From: JAEUMD01 sp036768475
GTDB taxonomy: Bacteria; Pseudomonadota; Alphaproteobacteria; Rhizobiales; Hyphomicrobiaceae
Reading direction: 5' to 3'
Assembly (NCBI GenBank): GCA_036768475.1
Contig: DAIPMW010000002.1
Span: 1-64,000 of the forward strand
Length of the DNA: 64,000 bases
Part shown: one piece after another, positions 1-9,177 of the stretch
Layout: each line of letters starts with the position of its first letter
How positions within the stretch are numbered: position 1 is the first letter of the stretch
The notes under the pieces: generated by a model
Told to the model about the DNA's origin: nothing
The model's input: only the letters and a program-made list of their open reading frames with translations
The model's database searches: none
Made by a program: the position numbers and the translations under genes

Positions 1-163
1 CCGTGATCAGCGACGCTCCCGCCGCTGCAAGCGCCCGCTATTCAGAGGTTCCTTAGGGAAACCACTATACCGCAGTAGTAGAGGTCCGCATTGTATGGCT
101 CTTCACGAGGTGGCGTAATCAACTCCTACAAAAAAACAACCAATGATGTAGGAGAGGAACGCC
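1..163. other. Leader region upstream of the OsmC-family gene
   Basis: No start-to-stop gene is convincing here. The stretch just before the first gene carries a purine-rich Shine-Dalgarno (AGGAGAGG near 151-158) about 5 bases before the ATG at 164. The left part may hold the 3' end of a gene outside the window, but no reading frame stands out. Confidence 0.4.
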
Positions 164-706
164 ATGTCCGAGGAACACGTGAAGTCGGTCTTGCTCAACA
201 CGATCGAAGGCATCCGGAACAATCCGAACGCATCAAAAGTCATATTTCGTGCCGAAACGGAGTTGGTCGAGAACGTCAAGTGTAAGGCGACCGTCCGCAA
301 TTTCCCGCCATTGGTGACTGACGAGCCGCCTGAACTGGCCGGCGGCGACACGGGCATGAACCCCGTCGAGCTTGTCCTTGTCGCGCTCGGCACCTGTCAG
401 GAAGTCATGTACAGCGCTTATGCGTCGGTCATGGGGATTCCGCTGGAATCGGTGAAATGCAATTTGAAGGGACAGCTTGATCTGAAGGGGTTGTTCGCGC
501 TCGATCCGGCAGTGCCGGCGGGATACTCGCGGATTTCATATGAAACCTTCATCCAAAGCTCCGCGTCAGAGGATCAGATCAAGCAGCTCGTGAACGTCGT
601 CGAGCGGCACTGTCCGGTTCTTGACACGCTCATGCGGCCGATCGAGGTGGTGGGTAAGATCAATGCCAACGGCCAGCCCTTGAGCCTGGAAGCCGCCGCA
701 GAGTGA
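164..706 (+). CDS. OsmC/Ohr-fold family protein
   Basis: This 180-residue protein has the OsmC/Ohr layout: a first cysteine in the LGTCQE motif (Cys78) and a second in ERHCPV (Cys150). In the family these two form the peroxidatic thiol pair that reduces organic hydroperoxides in the cytoplasm. The segment GGDTGMNPVELVL before Cys78 matches the family's conserved substrate-pocket region. The start is supported by AGGAGAGG just upstream. It is followed at 280 bp by a GcvH-like protein and then a rhodanese, so the local context is thiol or sulfur chemistry. Whether it is a true hydroperoxide reductase or handles sulfur-derived peroxides or persulfides cannot be told from sequence. The family call is firm; the substrate is open. 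Confidence 0.88.
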   Translation: MSEEHVKSVLLNTIEGIRNNPNASKVIFRAETELVENVKCKATVRNFPPLVTDEPPELAGGDTGMNPVELVLVALGTCQEVMYSAYASVMGIPLESVKCNLKGQLDLKGLFALDPAVPAGYSRISYETFIQSSASEDQIKQLVNVVERHCPVLDTLMRPIEVVGKINANGQPLSLEAAAE

Positions 707-985
707 CCAGGTTCTGTGCGGCCCTGTCCAGTGGGAAGGCGATCGCCACGGGCGACGCCTCCCCGTTATTTCTCCAAGCCAGTGTGCGCATCGCGTGCAA
801 CAGCGCCTGTGATCCTGGCGCTGCGAACTTGCGATCTTGCTGGGATAAAGCGCCTCGGCTCGCCGGGGTGGTGTCCTGCAGCGCGCATGTTGGTTCTGTC
901 TTGTGATGCTATGCCGGAGCGTGCGCATGCAATGCATGTTGAGAATATCCATCGAGAGCCCCGTTGAACGAAAAGGTCGTGTGCA

Positions 986-1387
986 ATGACATCTAACCAA
1001 TACCCCAGCGACCGTCTCTACCATGCGGAGAATCTCTGGATCCGTGAGTTGGCCCACGCCGGATTGGCCGCCATAGGCGTCAGCCATTTCGCCCAAGATC
1101 AATTGGGTGATATTGTCGGCATCGCATTGCCTGAAGTCGGGCAGCGCATCTCCTGCGACACCGCGTTCGGCACGATCGAGGCCGCCAAAGTCGTGTCCGA
1201 TCTCATTGCGCCTGCAAATGGAACCGTGGTCGCCTGCAATACGGCGCTGGAAGACGATCCGACGCTCGTCAACAGTGACTGTTACGAGGCGGGTTGGCTA
1301 ATTCACATCACACTTGATCCTGACGTAGATCTTCAGACCCTGATGTCGGCGGAAGGATACCGATCACACGTCGGCGCCGACGAATAA
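986..1387 (+). CDS. GcvH-like lipoyl-carrier protein (GcvH or LbpA type)
   Basis: This 133-residue protein spans a complete H-protein fold. The presumed lipoylated lysine is Lys68 in FGTIEAAKVVSDL, where glycine-cleavage GcvH usually reads ESVKAASD or ESVKAVSD. The N-terminal part (SHFAQDQLGDIVGIALPEVG) is typical of the family. H proteins carry an aminomethyl group on lipoate between the P and T proteins of glycine cleavage, but no gcvT or gcvP lies nearby. Instead it sits between an OsmC protein and a rhodanese. GcvH-like proteins in sulfur-oxidising Hyphomicrobium (LbpA of the sHdr pathway) carry lipoate for sulfur oxidation. The altered lysine context and the neighbours make that role possible but unproven. 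AAGG lies 9 bases before the ATG. Confidence 0.85.
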   Translation: MTSNQYPSDRLYHAENLWIRELAHAGLAAIGVSHFAQDQLGDIVGIALPEVGQRISCDTAFGTIEAAKVVSDLIAPANGTVVACNTALEDDPTLVNSDCYEAGWLIHITLDPDVDLQTLMSAEGYRSHVGADE

Positions 1388-1405
1388 AGACGTCGGATCA
1401 GGTGA

Positions 1406-1582
1406 AATCACATCGACCATAGTGGCAACGGCCAGACGTGCTCCAATCAAGAGCTGGCCTGCTACAAGCCTTTGTTTGCGGATCCGAGCGACGCCTTCAC
1501 CGGATATTTGGCTGCGGCCAATGTGGCTGGTCAGGCCCCAGGCAGGCTGACGCGCCGCGCCTCATCATCGAAAGGGAACTAA
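1406..1582 (+). pseudogene. Coding-like frame without a recognisable start codon
   Basis: One frame is open from just after a TGA at 1403-1405 to a TAA at 1580-1582. It encodes about 58 residues of protein-like composition with two cysteines (TCSNQELACYKPLF is part of it). There is no ATG, GTG or TTG near its beginning; an AGGTGA lies 6 bases before an ATC at 1412. Its stop abuts the ATG of the rhodanese gene (1583), as in a translationally coupled operon. It could be the remnant of a frameshifted gene, a gene using a rare ATC start, or chance. I do not recognise a family. Confidence 0.35.
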
Positions 1583-1996
1583 ATGACCAAGAGCGTATCC
1601 GTGCTGATCGGTATCGCAGACACCGTGGTACCGCGCATCGACAGGAAGAAGGCGGAAGAGCTGATCTCGGGCTCTGGTGCTGTTGTGGTGGACGTGAGGG
1701 ATGCTCCAGAAGTCGAAAAGACCGGCAAGATTGCAGGGGCGATCCATGTATCACGGGGCATGCTTGAATTTCGCGCTGACCCGGCCTGCAAATATCACGA
1801 TCAAATCTTCTCCCGGGAGAAGACATACATTCTCTATTGCGCCTCGGGCGGCCGCTCGGCGTTGAGCGGCAAAGCGCTGGTGGAGCTGGGGTACGCAAAT
1901 GTCTACAACCTTGGCGCCTTCAAGGATTGGGCGGACGCCGGCGGTACAATCGAAATGCCGATCGATCCCGGAATGCAGGACGCACCCTCGCAATAA
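1583..1996 (+). CDS. Rhodanese-like sulfurtransferase
   Basis: This is a single rhodanese domain of 137 residues. It has the VVVDVRDAPEVEKTGKIAGA stretch and the active-site loop CASGGRS, with Cys86 as persulfide-forming nucleophile. Single-domain rhodaneses move sulfane sulfur between thiosulfate, glutathione persulfide or protein persulfides, usually in the cytoplasm. The N-terminal about 15 residues precede the fold and do not look like an export signal. AGGGA lies shortly before the ATG. The gene follows the OsmC and GcvH-like genes in the same direction, which suggests shared sulfur or redox metabolism. The family assignment is strong; the physiological donor and acceptor are unknown. 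Confidence 0.9.
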   Translation: MTKSVSVLIGIADTVVPRIDRKKAEELISGSGAVVVDVRDAPEVEKTGKIAGAIHVSRGMLEFRADPACKYHDQIFSREKTYILYCASGGRSALSGKALVELGYANVYNLGAFKDWADAGGTIEMPIDPGMQDAPSQ

Positions 1997-2402
1997 GGAC
2001 GCCGGGGGGCAGAACAGGCCACAGTCGTCGATGTGGCTCGACCTTCCGGCGTGAGCGCTGCCATCGCAATCGTCACCGCCCAAGGGGCGGCTCGACCATC
2101 AGCCGGGATTGGCTGCTTTCGTGGTTGAAAGCGGCGGGGTGGTGCCATCGAGTTGTGAGAGCATCCGCGATCAAACAGGAATTCGCCGCCCAGTCTGTTG
2201 TCGGGCAGATGCATCGCGACCTATAAGTCGGGAGCAGGTGTGTTGACCAATGGACTGGCGGAGGACGCTGACGCCGGTTGACGGACCGAGCAACGGCGCG
2301 CTGTACGTTAACGCGAACATATCGGCCTTTTGTCTCGCTGTCCTTGTCTCGGCATGGGGTTGCACGCTTTTTGTGAACGATCATGGGGAGACAGGGTGAT
2401 TC
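1997..2402. other. 406-bp intergenic stretch
   Basis: Frames here show no recognisable protein and no strong hairpin. A GGGTGATTC ribosome-binding region directly precedes the next gene's ATG. The gap suggests that the aldo/keto reductase has its own promoter, but I cannot point to convincing -35/-10 elements. Confidence 0.4.
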
Positions 2403-3407
2403 ATGGATTACGAGCGGCTCGGGCGCAGCGGACTGGAAGTATCGCGACTATGTCTTGGGACGATGATGTTCGGCGACCAGACGAGCGAACAACACTCCTT
2501 TGAGATCCTGGCAGCAGCGCGCGACGCCGGAATCAACTTCATCGATACGGCAAACGCGTATGCGAAGGGCAGATCGGAGGAGATTGTTGGCCGCGCACTC
2601 AAAGGTTGCCGCGACGAATGGGTCCTGGCGACGAAGGTGGGTACACCCATGAGCGAGGCTATCGGTGAGAACCGATTGAGCCGGAAGCGCATCATGACAG
2701 AAGTCGAGCGCAGTCTGTCGCGTCTCCAGACCGAGACGATCGATATCTACTACCTTCACCGCGACGATCTGGATATTCCTCTCGAAGAGCCAGTGCGGGC
2801 GATGGGGGACCTTATACGCCAAGGCAAGATTCGGTATTGGGGATTCAGCAATTTTGATGGTTGGCGGATTGGCGAACTGGTGCGGGTGTCCGATGCCCTC
2901 GGGGTGCCGCGGCCAACGGCCTCGCAGCCGCTTTACAACGCGATGAATCGCATGATCGAGCAGGATCATCTCCCAGCGTGTCGTCACTATGGCATCGGTG
3001 TCGTACCATACAGTCCGTTGGCGCGCGGTGTACTGACGGGCAAGTATGAGATTGATCGACCGGCACCTGCCGACAGCCGCGCAGGCCGAAAAGACGCACG
3101 CATCCTGGAAATCGAATTTCGCAAGGAGTCACTTGATCGCGCCCAGCAGATCAAGGCATACGCCGAAGCGCGCGGGATTACGCCGGGTGAATTCGCGCTG
3201 AGCTGGGTCCTTCACAACGCCTTGACCAACGCCGTCGTGGTCGGGCCACGGACCCTTGCACACTGGCAGAGCTACGTTAAGGCGCTGAGCTACACCTTCG
3301 GTGCTGACGATGAGGCCTTCATCGATGGATTGGTTGCACCAGGCTTCAGCTCGACACCATTTTTCGGGGACGTGAAACTGCCACCAAGAGGACGCATCGT
3401 GCGTTGA
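2403..3407 (+). CDS. Aldo/keto reductase family oxidoreductase
   Basis: This 334-residue protein is a standard-length aldo/keto reductase, an NADPH-dependent TIM-barrel enzyme reducing aldehydes or ketones. The tetrad is visible: Asp48 and Tyr53 (FIDTANAYAKG), Lys78 (LATKVG) and His119 (YYLHRDD). The start motif LGRSGLEVSRLCLGTMMFG and the later GFSNFDGW and PYSPLARGVLTGKY segments match the Tas/YdjG-like branch. A good SD precedes the ATG. It ends 36 bp before the convergent cytochrome c gene. The substrate is not predictable. It may belong with the upstream redox genes or be independent, given the 400-bp gap. Confidence 0.92.
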   Translation: MDYERLGRSGLEVSRLCLGTMMFGDQTSEQHSFEILAAARDAGINFIDTANAYAKGRSEEIVGRALKGCRDEWVLATKVGTPMSEAIGENRLSRKRIMTEVERSLSRLQTETIDIYYLHRDDLDIPLEEPVRAMGDLIRQGKIRYWGFSNFDGWRIGELVRVSDALGVPRPTASQPLYNAMNRMIEQDHLPACRHYGIGVVPYSPLARGVLTGKYEIDRPAPADSRAGRKDARILEIEFRKESLDRAQQIKAYAEARGITPGEFALSWVLHNALTNAVVVGPRTLAHWQSYVKALSYTFGADDEAFIDGLVAPGFSSTPFFGDVKLPPRGRIVR

Positions 3408-3442
3408 CGAACCTAGATGTGGTGCCTCAGGAGGTTGTTTCT

Positions 3443-3859
3443 TTATTGGATTCCATTGGCCCGCTGGAGTTCGCGAACATACTGGACCACGAGCGATATT
3501 TGATCTTTGGACACGCCAGAGACAGGTGGCATATCGCCGAACCGCCAGTGATGTGCTTTGACGCCGAATTCCACGGCGCGCTCGAAGCTGATGTCGGCGT
3601 GATGGTTGGGTTCATAAACGCGATGCACGAGCGGCGGCCCTTGATTGCTTCCCGCCGCGTTGGGCCCATGGCACTTCTGGCAATTGGCGGCGAAGATTTC
3701 CGCGCCTTGCGTTGCTGCCGCGGACAGTTGCGCTGGAACTGCAACGTCGATCGGCGTCTCCGGCTTCGGCGTCCTGGCAACAACGTAGGCGATCAGCGCC
3801 CCGGTAACGAGAGCCACGGCCAACATCAGCCAACGATTAGCGATCACGGCTTGCAGCAT
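3443..3859 (-). CDS. Membrane-anchored monohaem c-type cytochrome
   Basis: This protein of about 138 residues starts with a hydrophobic segment (residues 8-27) that can act as an uncleaved anchor, followed by a periplasmic class I cytochrome c domain. The haem site is C60-QK-C63-H64 and the probable axial methionine is Met110 in FGDMPP. Such proteins pass electrons in the periplasm to terminal oxidases or reductases. The ATG at 3859 is chosen because AAAGGAGGT lies about 6 bases upstream; a GTG three bases earlier is possible. It converges on the aldo/keto reductase. The electron donor is unknown; a link to the sulfur-type genes to the left is only suggested by position. Confidence 0.88.
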   Translation of the reverse strand: MLQAVIANRWLMLAVALVTGALIAYVVARTPKPETPIDVAVPAQLSAAATQGAEIFAANCQKCHGPNAAGSNQGPPLVHRVYEPNHHADISFERAVEFGVKAHHWRFGDMPPVSGVSKDQISLVVQYVRELQRANGIQ

Positions 3860-3907
3860 CACTGACCTCCTTTGGCAGGTACGTCACGAATAGCACATCG
3901 GCGTCGG

Positions 3908-4007
3908 CATGTTGATCTGAAGTGTGCGGCGGTCCAGCGTGAAAAACATGCTCGAAACAAGTTCTGGATCACGTTCATGTTTCCCCTCAAACATGAACGC
4001 GATCCAA
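3908..4007 (-). repeat. Dispersed intergenic repeat family A, copy 1
   Basis: On the minus strand this copy contains a near-perfect palindrome (arms 3965-3982 and 3989-4006, one mismatch). A shared core follows, including CATGTTTTTCACGCTG. The same core occurs at 26869-26938, 33598-33700 and 61092-61199. It lies upstream of the cytochrome c gene and downstream of the autotransporter. Confidence 0.8.
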
Positions 4008-4155
4008 GTCAGTTCCATCAGGTTCGCGTAGTGTCGAAGATAGAGGCGCAGCGATCAGGCTTTGAGCCGATGGCCGTGACCACCAAAGCAGCAAACGCCA
4101 CACAGTTCATCAACCTGATCGCATGCGCATGCCGGCATCGACCGTTATGCCGGGT

Positions 4156-7100
4156 TCAGAACTTGTAGGAAAATGTCACCGAGCCGCTCCGCTGCAAGCC
4201 GTCCTGATTGCCGAGCAGGGATCCCTTGAGCGTGACATCGAGGCCTTCAGCCAAGCGACCATTGAGGCCCAGATCGAACTGCACGGCTTCGTCTCGTGCG
4301 GGCAGTCCGTCCACATCCCAGCTGAAGCCACGCGCGGCGAGCGACACCGCCGTTAGCGAGCGTTCGGTGTTGAACTCCCGCACGTAGGCAATGCGGCCAA
4401 AGACGCTGATCCAAGCTTGCTCGCTCAACATGTTGGTCGCTTCGAAGCGCAGTCCTGAAAGGAGCGTTTGCGATTCGGCGACCTCACGATGGTAGAAGTT
4501 GCCATAGACGGGCTCATCTTCTTGCCAGGACGGCTGGATCAGCCTGTCATATTGGAACGCCACGAATGGCGAGACGGCGAGGCGACCGAATCGCTGGCGG
4601 TAGCCCACTTCGACAGCCGATCCGACGGCGAAGGCGTTGTAGTCGCCGGATACATGACGTCCGAGCGCAAAACGATCCGTCTCGTTGGCAAAGCCGCCTG
4701 TCGAAATGAGCCCCTTGCCATAGAACCCGAGGTCGGACCACGCCATGCCGAATGCGGCAACTGACCCGCCCGTGGTCGAGCCACTGGTCCAGCGGTCGGC
4801 AACTGCAAACGAAAGGTCGTTGATATCGAACGCCATGCCCAGCAGGATGTTCGAGCTGACCCGCTGCTCATAGCCACCGGACGCCGAGCTGATTGTCTGC
4901 GTGGTTGAAGCGGTGTTGGGATTGCCGTCCTGTTTTCCCACCAGATATGTCGCCTCGAACCAAGAGCGAGAATTGAGCCGGCACTCCGGAACGATTCGAT
5001 GATCGCGGCCATTGCAGTACGCCAGCGTTTCGGCACCGCTCAGGAGTGACGACGCAAAGCGCGCACGTGCTCCGAACGTCGCTTGCTGGGATGCCACTAT
5101 GCCTTCGCCGGTGAGCGAGTCATACGCGTCCTGCAGGCCCTCCAGCGTGGCAATGCGCAGCAGCTCGTCAGCGATAACCTGGTAGGAGTGAACGCCCGCT
5201 GTCTGGATATCGTTTACGGTGCTGCCATAGTTGGAAGCATTGTTGGTCAACCCTGCTGGGTCATAATCGATCAGATAGTTCACGAACAGGGTATTTGCCG
5301 ACGTCTCGAGCGAAGGCGTGAAAACAGCTGTTGTCGAAGGCGTGCCTGTAACGAAGAACGGATCGATTGCGATACCGTTGTCGGTGATCCCGCCGTTGGC
5401 CGTCAATATGGGGATTTGGAAGCTGCCCGGTTTGCCGGCTCCCGTGATTGGTTCCAGTGTCACGAGACCATCGAGCGTCGCCGTCCCGGTAACGGTTACG
5501 AAATCGGTATAGTCCAAGGCGGCTGCACCCGTCTGGAAAGCGATGTCGGTTATAAGTCGTCCGTTCGCGTCCTGCACGAAATTGCCTGTGATAGTCGTCA
5601 CGCCATTGGCATTGCTTGCCGACATCACATGATAGAGGGCGCCCGGCGAGAAAATCGCATTGTTCGTGAAAGTGCCGCCACCCAGGTCAACGGTGTTGCC
5701 GGAATAGTAGATCGCACCGGAATCGTTGAGCAGCGAGTTGTTGCCAGACCCAAGCTGCAGGTTGCCGATCAGGAGGGCACCATTGAGATTCTGAATCGCA
5801 TCGTTGCCCGTCGTGCCGGAGATCACCGTGTCATCGATCCCGCCAGCCGTTTGAATGCTGGCCTGCGTTCCCGGACTCGTGCCTTGGCCGTTGATGATGC
5901 TGTTGTTGTTACCGCCAATCAAGGCAATCGCCTTGCCACCCAGACCGCCACGGATGGCACTGTCATTGGTAACGGTGATATCGCCGGCGCCCGTCTCACC
6001 GCTGCTTTCCAGCAACATCGCGGTGCAGTCATCTGCATCGCAGGCAATGACGGCGGAGATGCCGTTTTTGATGTCGATGTCACCGCCGCTGCCTAGCGCG
6101 GACGTGCTGCGCGCGAAGATAGCGTGCGCGCCTGGGCCGCTCGCACTGATAATGCCGGAAGGATCTTCCGTGTCGCCCGGCTCATTGGTAATCGAGACGT
6201 TGCCCGCATCCCCGCTTTCGGCTCCTGGATACGAATGAACGCGAGAGTCTGCGATAATGGCGTGTGAATTCTCACCAGACGTCGTCACAATTCCGGTATT
6301 GTCGATGGTCACGTCCCCGGAGCTGCTTCCGGTGCCATAGCTCAGCGCGATGATGCCTGTCGACTCGCGGCCGATTGTGCTTAATTCGCCGGCGTTGCTG
6401 ACCGAGACGGAACCGGCGCCGCCAGACTGGGTTCCTGCGGGCAATCCATCCCAGAAGACATCCTGGGCCTTGTAGTCGCTGAGCCCGTAGACACCGCCGA
6501 TGCTGAATGCGGTGATGGCATCGGAACGATCGCCAACCGTTGCAATGTCGCCTTGGTTGTCGACGTCGACCACGCCACCCGCGCCGCCGATAAGGTTCGC
6601 CGCACCTGACGTGGTTCCCACGCTGCCCGGGCTACCTGTGGCGCCGTTATTCCAGTAGACGTCATTGTAGCAGCCGAGATTGTCGTCGTTATAGCACTCG
6701 GAACCTCCCGTCCCACCAAGTCCGCCCGCCCCGGCGTCACCGACTGTCCCGCCACCGCCACCGATCGCGCCCAGGCTCTGTGCCAGGAGTGCTGAGGAAT
6801 ATGAAGCGCCCGTCGTTGTCAGCTGTTGCGCGTTATGGACGGTGACGTGCCCGCCGTTGCCGCCGATGCCGCCCGCACCGCCGTCACCACCGTTGCCACC
6901 ATTGCCGCCATCGCCAGCCGCACCCGCGACCGAGTCGTTCCCGCCAAAGAGTGGTGTACCGATTGGCACAGCGTCGACATGAGTGCCGGGTTGGCCTCCG
7001 ATGCCGCCATCGCCACCCGTTCCGCCGGCGCCGCCCGTACCGCCAATGCCACCAAGACTTTGTGCCAGAATGGCCGTTGTTCCCGCAGTGATCGAGCCGC

Positions 7101-9177
7101 CGGCCTCGGTTGTCACAGTAACAGCGCCACCCGTACCGCCGGCACCGCCTGCTCCACCGGTGCCACCATTGCCGGCATCGCCGCCATCACCACCGTCGCT
7201 TGCGACGAATAGGCTAGAGAAATCGCCTGCGCCGGCACCATTGCCACCGGTTCCGCCTACTCCACCGGTACCGCCTTGTCCGCCGGTACCGCCTTGCCCG
7301 CCAATACTGGTCGCATCGATGCCGATCGCGTCGACGACCAGTTCGCCTGCACCGATCAAGGCGCTGACTGTACCGCCCGATCCCCCGGTGCCACCTTGCC
7401 CGCCCATGTAGCCATTGCCACCCGAGCCTCCGTCTGCGCCGTCTCCGGCATTTACCTGGCTGATGAAATCCGTGGCAGCGGCACCATCGCCGCCATAACC
7501 GCCTTGTCCGCCGGTACCGCCTTGTCCGCCGGTGCCGCCTTGCCCGCCTGCACTCTGCAGGATGTACCCGTTCACGGCTTCAGCCATGACGATCGTGCTA
7601 TCAAGAGAAACCGCACCGCCATCACCGCCGACGCCGCCGATACCGCCGCTGCCACCGAGCCCGCCGGTTCCGCCGGAGTTGGAGCCGCCAACCATCACAG
7701 CCCAGCCAAGGAGATCCGTGTTATGTACACCGGCAACAGCATCTGCGCCCTGTCCACCAAATCCACCCGATCCGCCTTGTCCGCCGGTTCCGCCTTGTCC
7801 GCCGGTCGAGTTGAGGGATGAAATCGTGCCGACGCTGGCGCTGTCGGCATAGAGCTGCAGATCGACGATACCGCCGTCTCCGCCCGCACCACCTGTACCG
7901 CCCGTGCCTCCCTGAGCGCCATTGCCGCCACGCCCGCCTTGCGCAGAATAGGCCGTCGTTTTTGGTATCGGCGGGAGGGGCACGGGAACTACGATCTGCG
8001 TGAGTGTCCCCGCGACGGCATCGCCTCCCTTACCGCCGGTGCCGCCAGTGCCACCGATTTGGGCCGTTCCGCCTTGCCCGCCGGTCCGGCCGAGCGTGAC
8101 CGCAGTGCCCGGGACAACGATATCGGTCTCCGCGATATTCACAGCCGCGGGTGGTGCCGTGGAGCCGGGATTTCCGTCGGCACCATTTGGAATGGTTCCA
8201 CTCACCGTGACGACGGTCAGCGTCGTCGTGCCATCGTCAAGAAGCGTATAACTGAAATCGCCGTGAGTGATGGTATTCGTGGGCGAGGTGAATGCCGCTC
8301 CGTTGATGGTGTATTCCGCATCCTGCGACTGATACCCCTGGGGATACTCCGTGACGCCGCCGATCACGACGGGATCGGGCGGCGAAAAATCAAGTCCGGT
8401 CACCGGCACCGACGATCCTGCGACGAGCACCAAGTCACCGGCGCCGTCGCGAGCCTGTGTCGTGATCGTATAATCATTGCCGTCGCCGACCGCGCCGGTG
8501 ACGGAGAGCACGTCGGTCGCGCCATCAACCGGTGCGATGGAAGTCGTGTACGCGCCGCCGGGTTGTGCTGCGATCGCGTCTTTCACGTCGCCAAGAGTCG
8601 AATTGGCTGGCATCTCGATAACGATCGCTGGTCCGCTCTCCGGCGTAATCGTGACATCGAACGCGTTGCCACCATTGAGGACGCTCGTCTCCTGGATACC
8701 AGGCGTGCCGTCCGTGCTCTGTTTCATCGCACTCGCCAGCTGCATGACGACGATCGTATAGCTTCCGTCGGCTGGCGAGCCGGTCGGCGTCGCCGACAAG
8801 ATGCTGTCGTTGGTGTTATCGATTTCCGTTTCGCCTGCGCCGCTTGGCGCATTTTTGCCGGTGCTGCCCGGATAGGTCGTGAACGTGCCGAACTGCCAAA
8901 TGTCCGCGCAAGCCGTGCCCCAAGTCATCTGATCGCACCGGTATCCGCCAGGCTTACCGTCGGCGCCATTCGGGCCGCTGCCCGGAGAGCCCGTAATCGC
9001 AGCCGCTTGAGACTCTGTCGTCACGTCAACGTATGGCATGGTGACCATTTGTGCATGGGTGGGTGTACCCGACATGGCGAAGCCCCAAAACGCTGCATTC
9101 GCCACGAGCCATCTGCCCCTCGCGGGTCCGGTAGCCTGTACAATTGACAGTTTCTTTGCGTCGGCCCCAGTCGGCAT
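4156..9177 (-). CDS. Very large autotransporter with Gly-rich PGRS-like passenger
   Basis: This 1673-residue protein has an export signal (hydrophobic stretch ending THAQ near residue 43). Then come an Ala/Ser/Thr/Gly N-terminal part and about 470 residues of GGTGGQGGTGG-type repeats from about residue 360. Next is a beta-helix-like part with repeated SGDVTIDN-type units, and the last 270 or so residues form an autotransporter beta-barrel ending in Phe, as expected for BAM-inserted barrels. It is a type V secreted surface protein, perhaps an adhesin or biofilm factor. AGAGGGGGG lies upstream of the ATG. The gene stands alone, with a repeat downstream and 850 bp of gene-free DNA upstream. The ligand and exact function are unknown. 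Confidence 0.9.
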   Translation of the reverse strand: MPTGADAKKLSIVQATGPARGRWLVANAAFWGFAMSGTPTHAQMVTMPYVDVTTESQAAAITGSPGSGPNGADGKPGGYRCDQMTWGTACADIWQFGTFTTYPGSTGKNAPSGAGETEIDNTNDSILSATPTGSPADGSYTIVVMQLASAMKQSTDGTPGIQETSVLNGGNAFDVTITPESGPAIVIEMPANSTLGDVKDAIAAQPGGAYTTSIAPVDGATDVLSVTGAVGDGNDYTITTQARDGAGDLVLVAGSSVPVTGLDFSPPDPVVIGGVTEYPQGYQSQDAEYTINGAAFTSPTNTITHGDFSYTLLDDGTTTLTVVTVSGTIPNGADGNPGSTAPPAAVNIAETDIVVPGTAVTLGRTGGQGGTAQIGGTGGTGGKGGDAVAGTLTQIVVPVPLPPIPKTTAYSAQGGRGGNGAQGGTGGTGGAGGDGGIVDLQLYADSASVGTISSLNSTGGQGGTGGQGGSGGFGGQGADAVAGVHNTDLLGWAVMVGGSNSGGTGGLGGSGGIGGVGGDGGAVSLDSTIVMAEAVNGYILQSAGGQGGTGGQGGTGGQGGYGGDGAAATDFISQVNAGDGADGGSGGNGYMGGQGGTGGSGGTVSALIGAGELVVDAIGIDATSIGGQGGTGGQGGTGGVGGTGGNGAGAGDFSSLFVASDGGDGGDAGNGGTGGAGGAGGTGGAVTVTTEAGGSITAGTTAILAQSLGGIGGTGGAGGTGGDGGIGGQPGTHVDAVPIGTPLFGGNDSVAGAAGDGGNGGNGGDGGAGGIGGNGGHVTVHNAQQLTTTGASYSSALLAQSLGAIGGGGGTVGDAGAGGLGGTGGSECYNDDNLGCYNDVYWNNGATGSPGSVGTTSGAANLIGGAGGVVDVDNQGDIATVGDRSDAITAFSIGGVYGLSDYKAQDVFWDGLPAGTQSGGAGSVSVSNAGELSTIGRESTGIIALSYGTGSSSGDVTIDNTGIVTTSGENSHAIIADSRVHSYPGAESGDAGNVSITNEPGDTEDPSGIISASGPGAHAIFARSTSALGSGGDIDIKNGISAVIACDADDCTAMLLESSGETGAGDITVTNDSAIRGGLGGKAIALIGGNNNSIINGQGTSPGTQASIQTAGGIDDTVISGTTGNDAIQNLNGALLIGNLQLGSGNNSLLNDSGAIYYSGNTVDLGGGTFTNNAIFSPGALYHVMSASNANGVTTITGNFVQDANGRLITDIAFQTGAAALDYTDFVTVTGTATLDGLVTLEPITGAGKPGSFQIPILTANGGITDNGIAIDPFFVTGTPSTTAVFTPSLETSANTLFVNYLIDYDPAGLTNNASNYGSTVNDIQTAGVHSYQVIADELLRIATLEGLQDAYDSLTGEGIVASQQATFGARARFASSLLSGAETLAYCNGRDHRIVPECRLNSRSWFEATYLVGKQDGNPNTASTTQTISSASGGYEQRVSSNILLGMAFDINDLSFAVADRWTSGSTTGGSVAAFGMAWSDLGFYGKGLISTGGFANETDRFALGRHVSGDYNAFAVGSAVEVGYRQRFGRLAVSPFVAFQYDRLIQPSWQEDEPVYGNFYHREVAESQTLLSGLRFEATNMLSEQAWISVFGRIAYVREFNTERSLTAVSLAARGFSWDVDGLPARDEAVQFDLGLNGRLAEGLDVTLKGSLLGNQDGLQRSGSVTFSYKF
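6700..8095 (-). repeat. Coding region of tandem GGxGG repeats
   Basis: Within the autotransporter gene the plus strand shows recurring CCGCC and CCACC units (for example CCGCCTTGTCCGCCGGTACC). They encode GGTGGQGG-like blocks separated by 30-60 residue non-glycine segments. The repeats are imperfect and stay in frame. They are a likely source of length variation and of assembly or alignment trouble. They are protein repeats, not a CRISPR array. Confidence 0.8.

Noticed and set aside
5083..6096. Long plus-strand frame opposite the autotransporter
   Set aside because: A product of the repetitive GC-rich coding strand; the protein has no features.
6800..8100. Possible CRISPR or tandem DNA array
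   Set aside because: The repeats stay in the autotransporter frame, vary in length and sequence, and encode GGxGG blocks; there are no constant repeats with unique spacers.
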